DNA of 64,000 nucleotides from Vibrio cincinnatiensis (GTDB taxonomy: Bacteria > Pseudomonadota > Gammaproteobacteria > Enterobacterales > Vibrionaceae): contig NZ_SGOM01000009.1 of the NCBI RefSeq assembly GCF_022113815.1, positions 1-64,000 on the forward strand, given 5' to 3'. Positions 47,529 through 56,162 of the stretch are shown here, one piece after another. The notes below the pieces were generated by a model. That model did not search any database, had not been told where the DNA came from, and was given only the letters and a program-made list of their open reading frames with translations. Position 1 is the stretch's first letter; every line of letters begins with the position of its first letter. Made by a program: the position numbers and the translations under genes.

Positions 47529-47655
47529 TATACCCTTCCTACTTAAAGCTGCAGGGGGGTGGCTACGTTCGTTCACCCCAATCACATAGCCTGTCTATGC
47601 TCATGGGGATTCACTCACTTGCCGCCTACCTGCAACTCCAAGTTGTTTGGGTATA
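47529..47655. repeat. ERIC element (127 bp)
   Basis: The 127-base stretch is bounded by the inverted termini TATACCC and GGGTATA. On the minus strand it contains GTGAATCCCCATGAGC and GTGATTGGGGTGAACGAACG, matching the two core arms of enterobacterial repetitive intergenic consensus sequences, and the length is the classic 126-127 bp. It fills most of the gap between pepP-like and the LysR gene (47442-47730). Overlapping open frames are not genes. Confidence 0.9.
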
Positions 47656-47730
47656 GGTGCTGCTGGTTGTTAACTTTCTGCGCAACGATAATGGCTGTTT
47701 TCCTTATTAAGATTAAGATCGGTGTTTAAA

Positions 47731-48672
47731 TCAACGTAAATGCAGTGTTTTACGCTGAATGATCTGCCGTAGCCAAGTTAAGGCGGGATCATTTTCTCGG
47801 TCTCGATGCCAAAAAAGTGTGTAAGCCATCGGTGGAAATTGTAGTGGTAAGGGCAAGACCACCAAGTCCATTTGACGAGCGACTAAGTGGGTAAAGTGGC
47901 TCGGCGCAGTAAACACAAAATCCGTATAAGTACAAAGGCTGGCTGCACTATTAAAATCAGGCACGGTAATAGCGATATCTCTTTCATGGCCTAAATCGGC
48001 CAATCGGTAATCCAATAACCAGCGATCGTTACCATCACAACGAACTTGGACATGACGCAAAGCTAGGTAGCTCTCTAAGTTCCAAGTTTGGTTAAGGACG
48101 GGATGATTTTTTCGGACCACACACATCTGAGTATCTCGGTATACCTCCTGCTCACATATGTCACTCGGAGGTTGCATCGTCAGTTTTGCATCATGAATAT
48201 CAATGTCTTTTCCGGTGATACCTAAATCAAGTTCTCCAAGCTGCAATTTTTTGAACGTTTGTTCACTCCAAGTGTGAGTGCTGATATTGAGATTGGGCCC
48301 TTGGCTAAAAATCGCGGGTAAAAAGTGCGGCAAAATTAGCGGATAGACACTTTCTACTGCTGCGATATGAAATCGGTATTCACTCGTTTGAGGGGAGAAT
48401 TGTTCTGGTTGAGTAATCAGTTCTAATTGATTGACTAAGATATCGAGTTTAGGTTTGAGGAACAGCATTTTAGGCGTGGCTCTTAGGCCATGAGAGCTAC
48501 GGATGAATAGGGGATCTGAAAATTGTTCGCGCAGTTTCGCCAGCGATTTGCTCACCGCCGACTGGCTTAAACAAAGTCGCTGAGCCGTACGGGTGACACT
48601 TAATTCCTCACCCAGCACTTTTAGGCATACTAATAAATTGAGATCAATACGTGCCAGCTTTTCTATATTCAT
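47731..48672 (-). CDS. LysR-family transcriptional regulator
   Basis: 313 residues. N-terminal helix-turn-helix (VTRTAQRLCLSQSAVSKSLAKLREQF, about 26-51) followed by the co-inducer domain. The IDLNLLVCLKVL opening is common in the NodD/LeuO-like branch of LysR proteins. ATG at 48672 has GGA nine bases upstream; the ATG at 48702 has no ribosome site. Divergent from the MFS gene 110 bases away, its likely target. Ligand unknown. Confidence 0.85.
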   Translation of the reverse strand: MNIEKLARIDLNLLVCLKVLGEELSVTRTAQRLCLSQSAVSKSLAKLREQFSDPLFIRSSHGLRATPKMLFLKPKLDILVNQLELITQPEQFSPQTSEYRFHIAAVESVYPLILPHFLPAIFSQGPNLNISTHTWSEQTFKKLQLGELDLGITGKDIDIHDAKLTMQPPSDICEQEVYRDTQMCVVRKNHPVLNQTWNLESYLALRHVQVRCDGNDRWLLDYRLADLGHERDIAITVPDFNSAASLCTYTDFVFTAPSHFTHLVARQMDLVVLPLPLQFPPMAYTLFWHRDRENDPALTWLRQIIQRKTLHLR

Positions 48673-48782
48673 GCTGTTTTTCCAATTAGGAATAATGAGC
48701 ATGATTATATGCCATTTTTATTCATATCAAGATAACTCTATGATCTCCCCTTAAACGTTGAAATAAAAAATGGGTAAAGTGA

Positions 48783-49985
48783 GTGAAGGTGAATAAACAG
48801 GTGAGTGAGCGTTGGCAGCAGATGGGATTACTCGTCTTATTGGTTTTATTTAGCCCGCTGGCGATTGATATTTATCTACCGGCATTACCACAAATTGCTC
48901 AATCGTTTCACGTGGAACATGCATTTGCACAAGATACGATAACTTGGTTTTTGTTTGCGATGGGCATCGGGCAACTCTTTGCTGGTCCGTTAGCCGACAA
49001 ACTTGGACGTCGAACGGTTGCATTAGGAGGGATAGGCATCTATGCATTGAGCGCTTTATTGGCGTGGAGCGCACAAAATATTGAATGGATGTTGATGGCT
49101 CGTCTGCTACAAGGCTTAGGTGCATGTGCAACATCGGTAGCAGCCTTTGCAACCGTTCGCGATCGCTTCGGCCCTGAGCGAAGCGGCAAAATGATCAGCT
49201 ATTTAAATGGTGCTATCTGCTTTATTCCTGCCTTAGCCCCGATTCTGGGAAGCTGGCTCACACAGCAATTTGGTTGGCGAGCAAATTTCAGTTTTATGGC
49301 GGGCTTTGCCGTTACCGTGGGGTTGTTGATGTGGTTACGTATGAAAGAAACCAACCCGAGTGCAGAAAAACAGGCGGTGTTTAAACTGGCTCGTTACTGG
49401 GCGGTACTGAAAACACCCTCTTTCTTATTTCATGCCTCACTATGCTTGCTTGCGATGGCAGTCATTCTGGCTTATGTGACTTCTGCGCCTTTAGTACTGA
49501 TGGAGCAGTTAGGGCTCACCATGAATCAATTTACCTTTTGGTTTGGACTGAATGCGTTGGTGAATATTGTGGCTTGCCTATCGGCTCCCCGAATTATGGA
49601 AAGGGTGGGGACTCATCGTACATTGGTGCTGGGCATTAGTGCTTTGCTGGCTGCTGGTAGCTTGATGATAGCATTATCACACATACCAACGGCCTTGGCC
49701 TTTATGTTACCGATTTTCCTATCTTCGATAGGTTTTGCTTGGATACTAGGAGCCGCGGCGGGCAAAGCGCTAGCGCCATTTGGAGACAAAGCAGGAACCG
49801 CAGCAGCCCTATTGGGGTTGTTTCAAATGAGTGGCTCTGGTGCATTGGTGGGCACACTGCAACGATTGAGTTTTGAACCACAAATGTTGATTGCTTTGCA
49901 TATGTGGTTAGTGGCTCCCGGTCTACTTATTCTCTTTTCTAAAGCAGGTCGTCGCTGGCATCAATGGGCATTCCATTCCTCATAA
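48783..49985 (+). CDS. Bcr/CflA-family MFS drug-proton antiporter
   Basis: 400 residues with 12 predicted membrane helices. The opening SPLAIDIYLPALPQIAQSF and GPLADKLGRRTVALGG (motif A) are typical of the Bcr/CflA family. The substrate cannot be read from the sequence. GTG at 48783 is taken as start; GTG at 48789 or 48801 are alternatives and no ribosome site decides. A parS-like site lies within the first 50 codons (48904-48919). Paired with a divergent LysR gene, the same layout as punR/punC. Confidence 0.85.
   Translation: MKVNKQVSERWQQMGLLVLLVLFSPLAIDIYLPALPQIAQSFHVEHAFAQDTITWFLFAMGIGQLFAGPLADKLGRRTVALGGIGIYALSALLAWSAQNIEWMLMARLLQGLGACATSVAAFATVRDRFGPERSGKMISYLNGAICFIPALAPILGSWLTQQFGWRANFSFMAGFAVTVGLLMWLRMKETNPSAEKQAVFKLARYWAVLKTPSFLFHASLCLLAMAVILAYVTSAPLVLMEQLGLTMNQFTFWFGLNALVNIVACLSAPRIMERVGTHRTLVLGISALLAAGSLMIALSHIPTALAFMLPIFLSSIGFAWILGAAAGKALAPFGDKAGTAAALLGLFQMSGSGALVGTLQRLSFEPQMLIALHMWLVAPGLLILFSKAGRRWHQWAFHSS
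48904..48919. other. parS-like site (14 of 16), inside the MFS gene
   Basis: CGTTTCACGTGGAACA differs from TGTTTCACGTGAAACA at two positions, keeping the central TTTCACGTG. It encodes Ser-Phe-His-Val-Glu-His. ParB binding is likely but weaker than at the perfect site. Third of three sites within 7.2 kb. Confidence 0.65.
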
Positions 49986-50076
49986 AATAGACGATGTTAG
50001 CTATTTTCTAATCGGTTTAAGGCGTGTATATTGTCCACTCTTACATTTTTGAATGATATTTTGGAATTACGATACG

Positions 50077-50358
50077 ATGTCAATGACCACTTATGAAATG
50101 GCTCGCATTTGGGAACAGCTTGATGAGTCACCTGAGAAGGTGATGTTTGGCAAGTTACTTAATGAACTGGGCAACCAAAGTAGTGAACGTATTCGTAGTG
50201 CTGCCAAACAAGTGCCCGTGCCAGTGTTACGCGACTTGGTCTACCAGTTTCAACAAGTGATTGAATCTAGAAAGCATGAGCAAGTTGAACAAATGGCTCA
50301 AGACCTTGCTGCACAAGGTATTTCAGCTGAAGATTTATTGAAATTTCTCAATAAATAA
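50077..50358 (+). CDS. Conserved-looking small helical protein, unknown function
   Basis: 93 residues from the chosen start (MSMTTYEMARIWEQL), predicted almost wholly helical and soluble, ending SAEDLLKFLNK. Heptad-like spacing in RKHEQVEQMAQDLAAQGISAEDLLKFL suggests a coiled coil and gives a loose resemblance to H-NS-type dimer segments, too weak for a call. The ATG at 50077 has GGA 11 bases upstream; the one at 50053 has nothing. Followed by a good terminator. Confidence 0.65.
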   Translation: MSMTTYEMARIWEQLDESPEKVMFGKLLNELGNQSSERIRSAAKQVPVPVLRDLVYQFQQVIESRKHEQVEQMAQDLAAQGISAEDLLKFLNK

Positions 50359-50383
50359 TCGCACATTTGATTTTGATAGCATG

Positions 50384-50415
50384 AAACCCCAACGTTAGTT
50401 TGGGGTTTATTTTTT
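50384..50415. terminator. Bidirectional terminator before asnC
   Basis: Stem AAACCCCAA / TTGGGGTTT (50384-50408) followed by a T-rich run on the plus strand, between converging genes. Confidence 0.88.
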
Positions 50416-50879
50416 TAAGGGTTTACGTTGCGATTGATGGGATTTTGCAGCGAAATCAGGGTTTCAGTCGATTGTACTTCATCAATGGCTTGTAGCTTAT
50501 CAATCAACACGTACTGTAGCTCTTCAATGGATTTACACATCAACTTGACGAAAATATTGTATGCACCGGTCGTGTAATAAGCCTCAACGACTTCTTCTAA
50601 CGCGTTAAGCTTGGCGAGTGCTGAGTGGTAATCACGCGCGGCATTAAGATTGATGCCGATAAAACAGCAAACGTCATACCCCAGTTTTTTGGTATTTACC
50701 ACGACTTCTGTGCGCTGAATAATATCGGCCGCTTTCATTTTCTCAATTCGCACATGTATGGTTGCAGGGCTGACATTGAATTGCTTCGCCATTTCCGCAT
50801 AGGGCGTTCGGGCGTCATCCATTAATATTTTTAATATGGCGCGATCCAGATCGTCCAATTTTGTTGAAGCTGCTTGCAT
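50415..50879 (-). CDS. asnC: Lrp-family regulator AsnC
   Basis: 154 residues. N-terminal helix-turn-helix (TPYAEMAKQFNVSPATIHVRIEKM, about 25-48) and the C-terminal ligand-binding RAM domain (about 68-150). The sequence KLGYDVxCFIGI, SALAKL, EAYYTTGxYxIFxKxMC and EIQSTETLI-like QSTETLI follow E. coli AsnC closely. AsnC responds to asparagine and controls asnA; asnA is not in the window. It is divergent from rsmJ. Confidence 0.9.
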   Translation of the reverse strand: MQAASTKLDDLDRAILKILMDDARTPYAEMAKQFNVSPATIHVRIEKMKAADIIQRTEVVVNTKKLGYDVCCFIGINLNAARDYHSALAKLNALEEVVEAYYTTGAYNIFVKLMCKSIEELQYVLIDKLQAIDEVQSTETLISLQNPINRNVNP

Positions 50880-51099
50880 GGTTAGTCCTGAGCGATAGGC
50901 TGATAAATAAAGTATTGAGACGAAATCTCATGCTCATTAGATAACATGAATACTTCCCTCTGCCAAGGCATCGTTTATGCCAATGAAAACCCCGTTCAAG
51001 CCATCCACACTCATTTTGGAGTCGAGCAATATATCGCTGTCAGAATGAAAATCCGCTACACTAGCGCTCGTTTTTATATCCCGCTTTGGAGAGCCTCTT

Positions 51100-51876
51100 T
51101 TGCAGCTACAGTTACTATGTGAAGCCCCTGAACGCGCTGAACAATTGGCGTTGATTGCCCAACGTTGGCAATTAACGCACTGTGAAAGCAGTCTGTTTTC
51201 TTTAGTCTTGACTGCTGAACGGTTAGAGCTGCGTAAAGTTGACGAACCGAAGCTAGGGGCTATTTATGTCGATTGGGTCAATGGCGCGGTGGCCCATCGA
51301 CGAAAATTTGGTGGCGGTAAAGGTCAAGCGATAGCAAAGGCCGCTGGGCTAAATAAAGGAAAACTCCCTAGCGTGTTAGATGCAACGGCTGGGTTGGGGC
51401 GTGATGCTTTTGTGCTGGCTTCACTGGGGTGTCACGTACAGATGGTGGAGCGACACCCTGTGGTTGCTGCTCTGCTGGATGATGGTTTACAACGAGCCAA
51501 ACAAGACAGTGAAATTGGCGGATGGGTGAGTGAACGAGTGACCTTGTTGCATGCCTCAAGCCATGATGCACTGCAAAAGTTAGCGGCTGATGAGCGTTTC
51601 TGTCAGCCAGACGTGGTGTATCTTGACCCAATGTATCCCCACCCAGAAAATAAGAAAAAAACGGCTTTAGTGAAAAAAGAGATGCGAGTTTTTCAATCGT
51701 TAGTTGGTGCGGATAATGATGCTGATGGTTTACTTGCTCCCGCCTTACAGCTTGCCAGTAAACGTGTCGTAGTAAAACGGCCTGATTATGCACCATGGTT
51801 AGCAGAGCAAAAACCCAGTATGGCGATTGAAACCAAAAAGAACCGATTTGATGTTTATGTGATTGCTGCAATGTAA
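51100..51876 (+). CDS. rsmJ: 16S rRNA m2G1516 methyltransferase RsmJ
   Basis: 258 residues with a TTG start, supported by GGAGAG 6 bases upstream. The SAM loop is [17 protein letters not shown] (about 88-104) and the catalytic YLDPMYPHP (about 176) is the NPPY-like motif. [16 protein letters not shown] and [15 protein letters not shown] follow E. coli RsmJ (YhiQ). It methylates G1516 of 16S rRNA. It lies close to uspA, as in E. coli. A 187-codon antisense frame over it is a shadow. Confidence 0.95.
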   Translation: MQLQLLCEAPERAEQLALIAQRWQLTHCESSLFSLVLTAERLELRKVDEPKLGAIYVDWVNGAVAHRRKFGGGKGQAIAKAAGLNKGKLPSVLDATAGLGRDAFVLASLGCHVQMVERHPVVAALLDDGLQRAKQDSEIGGWVSERVTLLHASSHDALQKLAADERFCQPDVVYLDPMYPHPENKKKTALVKKEMRVFQSLVGADNDADGLLAPALQLASKRVVVKRPDYAPWLAEQKPSMAIETKKNRFDVYVIAAM

Positions 51877-51981
51877 GAGCAAAACCCGTAACGGAGAATG
51901 GAAATCTCGCTTGCCATTCCCGTGCGATCAAGCTATATCTAACTAAGAATTATTCCTATTGTTATTTATGGTTGCCTTTTT

Positions 51982-52374
51982 ATGGTCAAGCGTTTATGTA
52001 AGCTCAACCGTCATGATATCCGCACATCAATGGGTGAGATCCAACAATGGGTGATAGAACCAAAGTATGTCTGTGGTGCTTGTGCTCGTAGTTCGTCAGA
52101 TAAGAGTCACTTATGTAAACCACAAGCATTAAAAACGCAAAGCCCTCAGCGCCCGACGACGTCGTTATCAGCTACCGCACCGAGGATAGATACGCCGTCA
52201 TTAATCTTGACGAAAAAAACGCGGAAGAAGCAGAAAAAATACCAGAAAAAGCTGGCGAAGGTTTTAAAAAAGCAACGCAAGCTAATGAAAAAGCAGCAAG
52301 CCTTACAAAGGCAGTTTACTGAGCTCAATTTAACCCTGCCGATAGAGGAGCTCAATTTAGCCCAGTTTCACTAA
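51982..52374 (+). CDS. Hypothetical protein with Cys motif and basic coiled coil
   Basis: 130 residues. The N-terminal third has spaced cysteines (Cys6, then CGAC near residue 32 and Cys45), a possible zinc site. The middle is Ser/Thr/Pro-rich and low in order. Residues about 77-112 are a strongly basic, Lys/Gln-rich helix (KKTRKKQKKYQKKL), a probable coiled coil that may bind nucleic acid. I do not recognise the family. It lies 105 bases after rsmJ and converges with the DMT transporter gene. Confidence 0.6.
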   Translation: MVKRLCKLNRHDIRTSMGEIQQWVIEPKYVCGACARSSSDKSHLCKPQALKTQSPQRPTTSLSATAPRIDTPSLILTKKTRKKQKKYQKKLAKVLKKQRKLMKKQQALQRQFTELNLTLPIEELNLAQFH

Positions 52375-52385
52375 TCCTTGGTAGC

Positions 52386-53279
52386 TTAGGGTTGACGATG
52401 TGTTTTATGACGATAATGGTGTTCAACCCGCCGTTTAACCCAGGTTTCATTGAGCCAGAGTGATAACAAGATAATCCCACCTCCCACAGATAAACGCAGC
52501 AAATCGACGTCTCGGTTCCAAATGACAATATTGATGATTAACCCAGCCGGAACCAGTGCGTTATTCATAATGGCTAAAGCCCCTGCGTTGACCTGACAAG
52601 CCCCTTTATTCCACGCAAAATAGCCCAAACCCGAAGCAATCAAACCAAGGTAGAATAGTATTCCCCATTGTAAGGTACTGTTTGGTAACTGTTGGGGGTT
52701 ACCCAGCAAGAGAAAAGCGATGCTGGCCACCAGAAATGCACCAAGATAGAAATAGCCAAATAACGCATGTTGAGGGAGTGAGAGGGGTTCTTTTTCCATC
52801 ACGTACTTATAGCCGACCTGACCAATAGCAAAGCAAAGGTTCGCCCCTTGGACGACCATAAAACCGAGAAAAAAGTGCTCATTAATACCTGAAAACTTAA
52901 TCCATATTGCGCCGATCACCGCAATGGCTGCCGTGACTAAGTACCAAGGAGAGAAATGCCCTTTGAGGAAGTCGTACAATAAAGTGACATAAATCGGTGT
53001 TAATACGGTAAACAGTAAAACTTCGGGAACCGATAGCAGCAAAAAAGATTGGTAATAGAAGCAATACATCAGCCCTAATTGAATACCGCCAATGGCCATG
53101 AGTTTGGCCATCAACGCCTTAGGAACTTGCTTAATTTGTAGAAAAGGTAAAAAGACGACGCAAGCAAGAGCGACTCGCATCCAAACCGCAAACCAAGCAT
53201 CAACCTGACCCGCGAGATAAACGCCGATCAGGCTGAAGGAAAAAGCCCATAATAGAGTAACTGCAGATAAGTAAATCAT
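52386..53279 (-). CDS. EamA/DMT-family transporter
   Basis: 297 residues with ten predicted membrane helices in two EamA repeats (about 1-130 and 145-285), the metabolite exporter fold. It has a basic, histidine-rich cytosolic tail (VKRRVEHHYRHKTHR). Substrate unknown; related proteins export amino acids or amines. The ribosome site is not distinctive. It ends 11 bases from the stop of the converging hypothetical gene. Confidence 0.85.
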   Translation of the reverse strand: MIYLSAVTLLWAFSFSLIGVYLAGQVDAWFAVWMRVALACVVFLPFLQIKQVPKALMAKLMAIGGIQLGLMYCFYYQSFLLLSVPEVLLFTVLTPIYVTLLYDFLKGHFSPWYLVTAAIAVIGAIWIKFSGINEHFFLGFMVVQGANLCFAIGQVGYKYVMEKEPLSLPQHALFGYFYLGAFLVASIAFLLLGNPQQLPNSTLQWGILFYLGLIASGLGYFAWNKGACQVNAGALAIMNNALVPAGLIINIVIWNRDVDLLRLSVGGGIILLSLWLNETWVKRRVEHHYRHKTHRQP

Positions 53280-53334
53280 AATACTGGTCTGTGAATGAAA
53301 ATTTTCTGCAGTCTAGCGGACTTTTTGCTTATCG

Positions 53335-53760
53335 TCAGTCGTTGAGTGGTACAACCAACATATCAACAGGTGAGCAGTTAATCAGTTGACGAGTTGATGA
53401 AAGAATTTTGCTCCAAAAATCCTGATGGTGCCCACAGACGACAAGGTCGATATTAAACTCATTAATGGTTTCACACAGTTCGTTGCTCAAATCACCGCTT
53501 CCCACGAGTGTATGGTGGATGGGGTAATTGGCATAATTGGCGAGTTCTTGTAACTGTTTTTGTGAACTCTCCATTGAATGGTGTTGAGTTTCTGCCAAAT
53601 TGATATCAATAAGACCGGTATAAAGTTCTGCATAATTCACATCAATGTGGATAAAAGAGATCTCTGCATTGAGTGGTTTGGCGAGAGCCACCGCTTTATC
53701 GATCAAAATTTTGCTGTCTTCAGAAAGGTCGACTGCAACTAAAATATGTTGATAACTCAT
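53335..53760 (-). CDS. uspA: Universal stress protein A
   Basis: 141 residues from the second ATG (8 bases after AAGGAG; an ATG directly before it would add one Met). Close to E. coli UspA: YxHILxAVDLSxxSKxLxxKAV, IHxDVNYxxLYTGLIDxNL, GSGDL, DLVVCGHHQDFWSKxxSSxRQLIN. It lacks the ATP-binding GxxG-type loop of other Usp proteins, as UspA does. A stress- and stationary-phase protein. Divergent from ftnA and uspB. Confidence 0.94.
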   Translation of the reverse strand: MSYQHILVAVDLSEDSKILIDKAVALAKPLNAEISFIHIDVNYAELYTGLIDINLAETQHHSMESSQKQLQELANYANYPIHHTLVGSGDLSNELCETINEFNIDLVVCGHHQDFWSKILSSTRQLINCSPVDMLVVPLND

Positions 53761-53921
53761 CATGCTATCTCCTTATCGATAACTGATTATAGATTAGCAT
53801 TTCAATCAGCGCTTTTTTGCCAGCGTGATCTCATATCCATGGTGACTTGCCATGGTCGGATAACAATAGTGAAAGATCGTGATATAGTGAAAGTCGTTAT
53901 ATTAATCACTTGGAGTCACCA

Positions 53922-54449
53922 ATGCTATCACCTGCGATGGTTGATCAATTGAATGATCAAATTAACCTCGAATTTTTTTCATCCAATCTATACTTACAAA
54001 TGAGTGCTTGGTGTGAAGATAAAGGATTTGAAGGAGCGGCTGAGTTTCTACGTGCTCATGCAGTTGAAGAAATGCAACATATGCAGCGTTTATTTACGTA
54101 TGTGAGTGAAACAGGTGCCATGCCTCTTATTGGCTCTATCGCAGCTCCTAAACACGATTTTGCAAGCTTAGGAGAAGTGTTTCGTGAAACGTATGAGCAT
54201 GAGCAGATGATTACCCAACAGATTAATAAATTGGCTCATGTGGCATTCACATCACAAGATTACTCAACCTTTAACTTCCTTCAATGGTATGTCGCAGAAC
54301 AGCACGAAGAAGAGAAGTTGTTTAAAGGGATTCTAGATAAGCTAGAACTGGTCGGTGAAGATGGAAAAGCGTTGTTCTTTATTGATAAAGATCTAGCGGC
54401 ATTGGCAAAAGCAGGCTCATCTTCAGTAATGGATGCCCCCGCTGAATAA
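53922..54449 (+). CDS. ftnA: Bacterial non-heme ferritin
   Basis: 175 residues, four-helix-bundle ferritin. Ferroxidase ligands are visible as Glu in [11 protein letters not shown] (about 17), EEMQHM (about 50-53), the Glu/His pair in YEHEQ and [14 protein letters not shown] (about 125-138). There is no heme-ligating methionine as in bacterioferritin. Stores iron as ferric oxide. The ATG at 53922 follows GGAG by 6 bases; an in-frame TTG at 53910 overlaps that site. Confidence 0.95.
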   Translation: MLSPAMVDQLNDQINLEFFSSNLYLQMSAWCEDKGFEGAAEFLRAHAVEEMQHMQRLFTYVSETGAMPLIGSIAAPKHDFASLGEVFRETYEHEQMITQQINKLAHVAFTSQDYSTFNFLQWYVAEQHEEEKLFKGILDKLELVGEDGKALFFIDKDLAALAKAGSSSVMDAPAE

Positions 54450-54523
54450 TTTCAGCAAAAAGATGGACTAACACAAACGTCTTTTTCTCTGGGCATACTT
54501 ACCAAAGATGTAGGGAGGAAAAG

Positions 54524-54847
54524 ATGATCAGTGGAGATACGATTCTTTTAGCACTTATGGTGGTGACGGGAATTAATATTGCTCGATATCTAACCGCACT
54601 TCGTTCGCTTATCTACATTATGCGTGAAGCTCACCCTTTGCTTTATCAGCAAGTGGATGGCGGCGGTTTTTTTACCACTCATGGTAATGTCACCAAGCAA
54701 GTTCGTCTTTATCATTATCTAAAGAGCAAAGAATATCACCATCATCATGACCCGGTCTTTACTGGGAAGTGTGACCGAGTTCGGGAGCTATTTGTGCTGT
54801 GTTGTGCTTTGGTTACATTGACCTCTTTGGTTGCTTTTCTGCTTTGA
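54524..54847 (+). CDS. uspB: Universal stress protein B
   Basis: 107 residues with two predicted membrane helices (about 3-22 and 88-106) around a cytosolic part with [24 protein letters not shown], nearly identical to E. coli UspB. A stationary-phase, ethanol-tolerance membrane protein in E. coli. It lies near uspA as in E. coli, with ftnA between. Confidence 0.93.
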   Translation: MISGDTILLALMVVTGINIARYLTALRSLIYIMREAHPLLYQQVDGGGFFTTHGNVTKQVRLYHYLKSKEYHHHHDPVFTGKCDRVRELFVLCCALVTLTSLVAFLL

Positions 54848-54900
54848 AAGGCCGATTGGCAAGGTGATCGTTTACCGTTAGAATATTGAGCCTAGTGAGT

Positions 54901-54930
54901 AAGGATGTGCTGGTCGCACATCCTTTTTTT
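54901..54930 (+). terminator. Terminator after uspB
   Basis: Perfect 10-bp stem AAGGATGTGC / GCACATCCTT with loop TGGTC, then a T run. The yhiN start follows 21 bases later. Confidence 0.93.
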
Positions 54931-54950
54931 ATTGCAGTTGAGTGTCGGTC

Positions 54951-56138
54951 ATGAATGAAAAAGTAGACGTAGTGGTGATTGGAGCGGGGGCCGCGGGGCT
55001 AATGTGCGCAGCGCAAGCCGCTAAGCGTGGGCGTCGAGTGCTGCTGGTTGATCACGCCAAAAAGCCGGGCCGAAAAATTTTAATATCAGGGGGCGGTCGC
55101 TGCAATTTCACTAATTACGATGTCTCTGCGGCCAATTATTTATGCCGAAATCCTCATTTTGTAAAGTCAGCTTTATCGCAATACACCAACTGGGATTTTA
55201 TATCCCTGGTCAGTAAATATGGTATTGAGTTTGAAGAGCGTGAACATGGGCAACTGTTCTGCCTCGATTCTGCCAAAGAGATCGTTCACTTGCTACTGGC
55301 CGAGTGCAACCACTCCAATTTGACTCAGCGCTATCAGGTAGAGATTCAAAAGATAGCAAAAACCGAGTCGGGTTTTTTCCTCAACACCTCGCAAGGCGAT
55401 ATTGAGTGTCAATCGCTGGTTGTCGCAACGGGGGGGCTTTCAATGCCAAAACTTGGGGCGACCCCTTTTGGCTATAAAATTGCAGAACAATTTTCATTAC
55501 CGATATTACCAACCTGTGCCGGGTTGGTGCCTTTTACTTTACATGTCGCAGATAAAGAAGCTTTAGCTGAACTTTCCGGTATAGCGGTATCGGTTGAGAT
55601 TCAGGCTCAATGTGGTAAAAGTTTTAAAGAAGCGCTGTTATTTACTCATCGCGGTTTATCTGGGCCTGCGGTGTTGCAAATCTCGTCTTATTGGCAACCC
55701 GGCCAAGCGATTCGGATCAATTTATTGCCTAATCTTGATGTCGAAGCATGGCTGACAACAGCACGAGAAGAGCACCCTAATCAAACTCTGAAAACCACTT
55801 TAGCTCGGGTATTACCGAAGCGGTTAGTGGAGGTGTTACTAGAGCGCCAGCTCTTTGTCGATAAACCGCTTAAACAGTTTTCAACTAAAGCGCTGTTGAG
55901 TGTGGGAGAGGCGCTTGAGCAATGGACTCTTGTACCGAATGGCACAGAAGGCTATCGTACCGCAGAAGTGACACTCGGAGGTGTAGATACGGATGTTCTG
56001 TCATCGAAAACCATGGAATGCAAAACTGTCCCTGGGTTATTTTTTATCGGCGAAGTGATGGATGTTACAGGCTGGCTCGGTGGCTATAACTTCCAATGGG
56101 CATGGTCGAGTGGTTTTGTGGCCGGGCAGTGGGTATAA
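54951..56138 (+). CDS. yhiN: HI0933-like flavoprotein YhiN
   Basis: 395 residues. N-terminal FAD-binding VVIGAGAAGLMCAAQAAKRGRRVLL (about 8-32) and the family signatures KPGRKILISGGGRCNFTN and GEVMDVTGWLGGYNFQWAWSSG. A predicted NAD(P)/FAD-dependent oxidoreductase; the substrate is unknown. ATG at 54951 is the family start; a GTG at 54942 is in frame. In E. coli yhiN is also close to uspAB. Confidence 0.9.
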   Translation: MNEKVDVVVIGAGAAGLMCAAQAAKRGRRVLLVDHAKKPGRKILISGGGRCNFTNYDVSAANYLCRNPHFVKSALSQYTNWDFISLVSKYGIEFEEREHGQLFCLDSAKEIVHLLLAECNHSNLTQRYQVEIQKIAKTESGFFLNTSQGDIECQSLVVATGGLSMPKLGATPFGYKIAEQFSLPILPTCAGLVPFTLHVADKEALAELSGIAVSVEIQAQCGKSFKEALLFTHRGLSGPAVLQISSYWQPGQAIRINLLPNLDVEAWLTTAREEHPNQTLKTTLARVLPKRLVEVLLERQLFVDKPLKQFSTKALLSVGEALEQWTLVPNGTEGYRTAEVTLGGVDTDVLSSKTMECKTVPGLFFIGEVMDVTGWLGGYNFQWAWSSGFVAGQWV

Positions 56139-56162
56139 CTTCTCAGTTATACCCAGCTGGGG

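Noticed and set aside
47465..47656. 63-codon open frame
   Set aside because: It falls within the ERIC repeat and has repeat-derived composition.
51368..51931. 187-codon minus-strand open frame
   Set aside because: It lies antisense to rsmJ, has no domain signs or ribosome site, and the sense gene is certain.
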